Source: an uncultured Muribaculaceae bacterium (lineage in GTDB: Bacteria > Bacteroidota > Bacteroidia > Bacteroidales > Muribaculaceae). From it: DNA of 5,824 bases. The DNA lies in NCBI GenBank assembly GCA_910583775.1, contig CAJTYD010000103.1, positions 1 through 5,824 of the forward strand, read 5' to 3'. Shown here piece by piece: positions 5,551 to 5,824 of the stretch. Position 1 is the stretch's first letter; every line of letters begins with the position of its first letter. The notes under the pieces are model-generated. The model did no database searches. It saw only the letters and a program-made list of their open reading frames with translations, and was not told the origin of the DNA. Both the position numbers and the translations under genes were made by a program.

Positions 5551-5804
5551 CGCGCAGAGCCGCAGAGGGCCCGCAGAGATTTTTTCGCAAAGACTTGTGC
5601 TTCTGTTTTTTCTGAGCTCATGTTCTATTTAGAGAAGTTCTCGCCTTCGGCTCGGGAGCTCGCGGAGGACTGACATGCGGCGATGGTCGCGGCAATCTCT
5701 GCTTCCTCTTAAGTCGAAGACGCAACTACCTCTAAATTGAGACAAAGTTCAAAAGCACAAATCTTTGCGAAAACCCTTTGCGGGCCCTCTTGCCCCTTTG
5801 CGGG
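5551..5804. repeat. About 250-bp imperfect palindrome with CGCARAG heptamers
   Basis: The two halves are diverged inverted copies. Paired blocks from outside in: 5564-5574 with 5780-5790 (11/11), 5582-5593 with 5762-5773 (12/12), 5595-5602 with 5753-5760 (8/8), 5627-5634 with 5730-5737 (8/8), 5636-5639 with 5724-5727, 5645-5649 with 5715-5719, and 5662-5672 with 5693-5702 (9 of 11 columns identical). The tip is about 20 bases (5673-5692). Over 5564-5604 against 5751-5790 I count 35 identical columns of 41, with one single-base gap. Outside this, 5551-5563 pairs more loosely with 5791-5804. CGCAGAG or CGCAAAG units stand at 5553, 5561, 5572 and 5586 in the left arm; their complement CTTTGCG stands at 5763, 5776 and 5796 in the right arm. 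No transposase or protein gene is present. It may be a MITE-like or REP-like element, or a large structured RNA. The window end leaves its outer right boundary uncertain. Confidence 0.75.
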
Positions 5805-5824
5805 AGGTTTAAATGCCTGAACGA

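Noticed and set aside
5551..5804. Possible CRISPR array because of the repeated heptamers
   Set aside because: The units are too short, the spacing is irregular, orientation inverts midway, and there are no cas genes or unique 30-base spacers.
5525..5813. TTTAAA on both sides of the palindrome (5525-5530 and 5808-5813) as a target-site duplication
   Set aside because: A six-base self-complementary AT string is expected by chance, and it lies at unequal distances from the two arms (22 and 5 bases).

Overview
The window looks like chromosomal DNA of a Bacteroidales gut anaerobe. Three things point there: a DcuA/DcuB carrier next to a secreted type II asparaginase, an OprO/OprP-like porin of Bacteroidetes type, and A-rich leaders without Shine-Dalgarno sequences. 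By eye the base composition is near 50% GC, which fits Muribaculaceae better than Bacteroides. That family-level placement is inference.

Region 1 (1-3834, + strand) is a catabolic cassette: C4-dicarboxylate antiporter (dcuB-like), periplasmic L-asparaginase II (ansB), then an outer-membrane porin. Read together, asparagine enters through the outer membrane, is deamidated to aspartate in the periplasm, and aspartate is imported in exchange for succinate. That would feed fumarate respiration. Aspartase and fumarate reductase, needed to complete the route, are not in the window. dcuB and ansB are 49 bases apart and share a 12-base leader motif. Two consecutive hairpins, the second with a 20-bp stem, separate ansB from the porin gene.

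Region 2 (3835-3933) is a convergent junction with one hairpin terminator that can serve both strands.

Region 3 (3934-5325, - strand) is a compact three-gene operon. In order of transcription it encodes a three-helix membrane protein (DUF6249-like), an ECF-type sigma factor and a two-helix membrane protein. No FecR-type or zinc anti-sigma protein is present, so one of the two membrane proteins is the natural candidate for controlling the sigma factor.

Region 4 (5326-5824) has no convincing gene. Its AT-rich part holds the presumed 5' region of the sigma operon. Its GC-rich part (about 5551-5804) is the most unusual object in the window: a roughly 250-bp imperfect palindrome whose halves are diverged inverted copies of each other. 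Its outer arms carry repeated CGCARAG heptamers. It resembles a non-autonomous repeat element or a large structured RNA.
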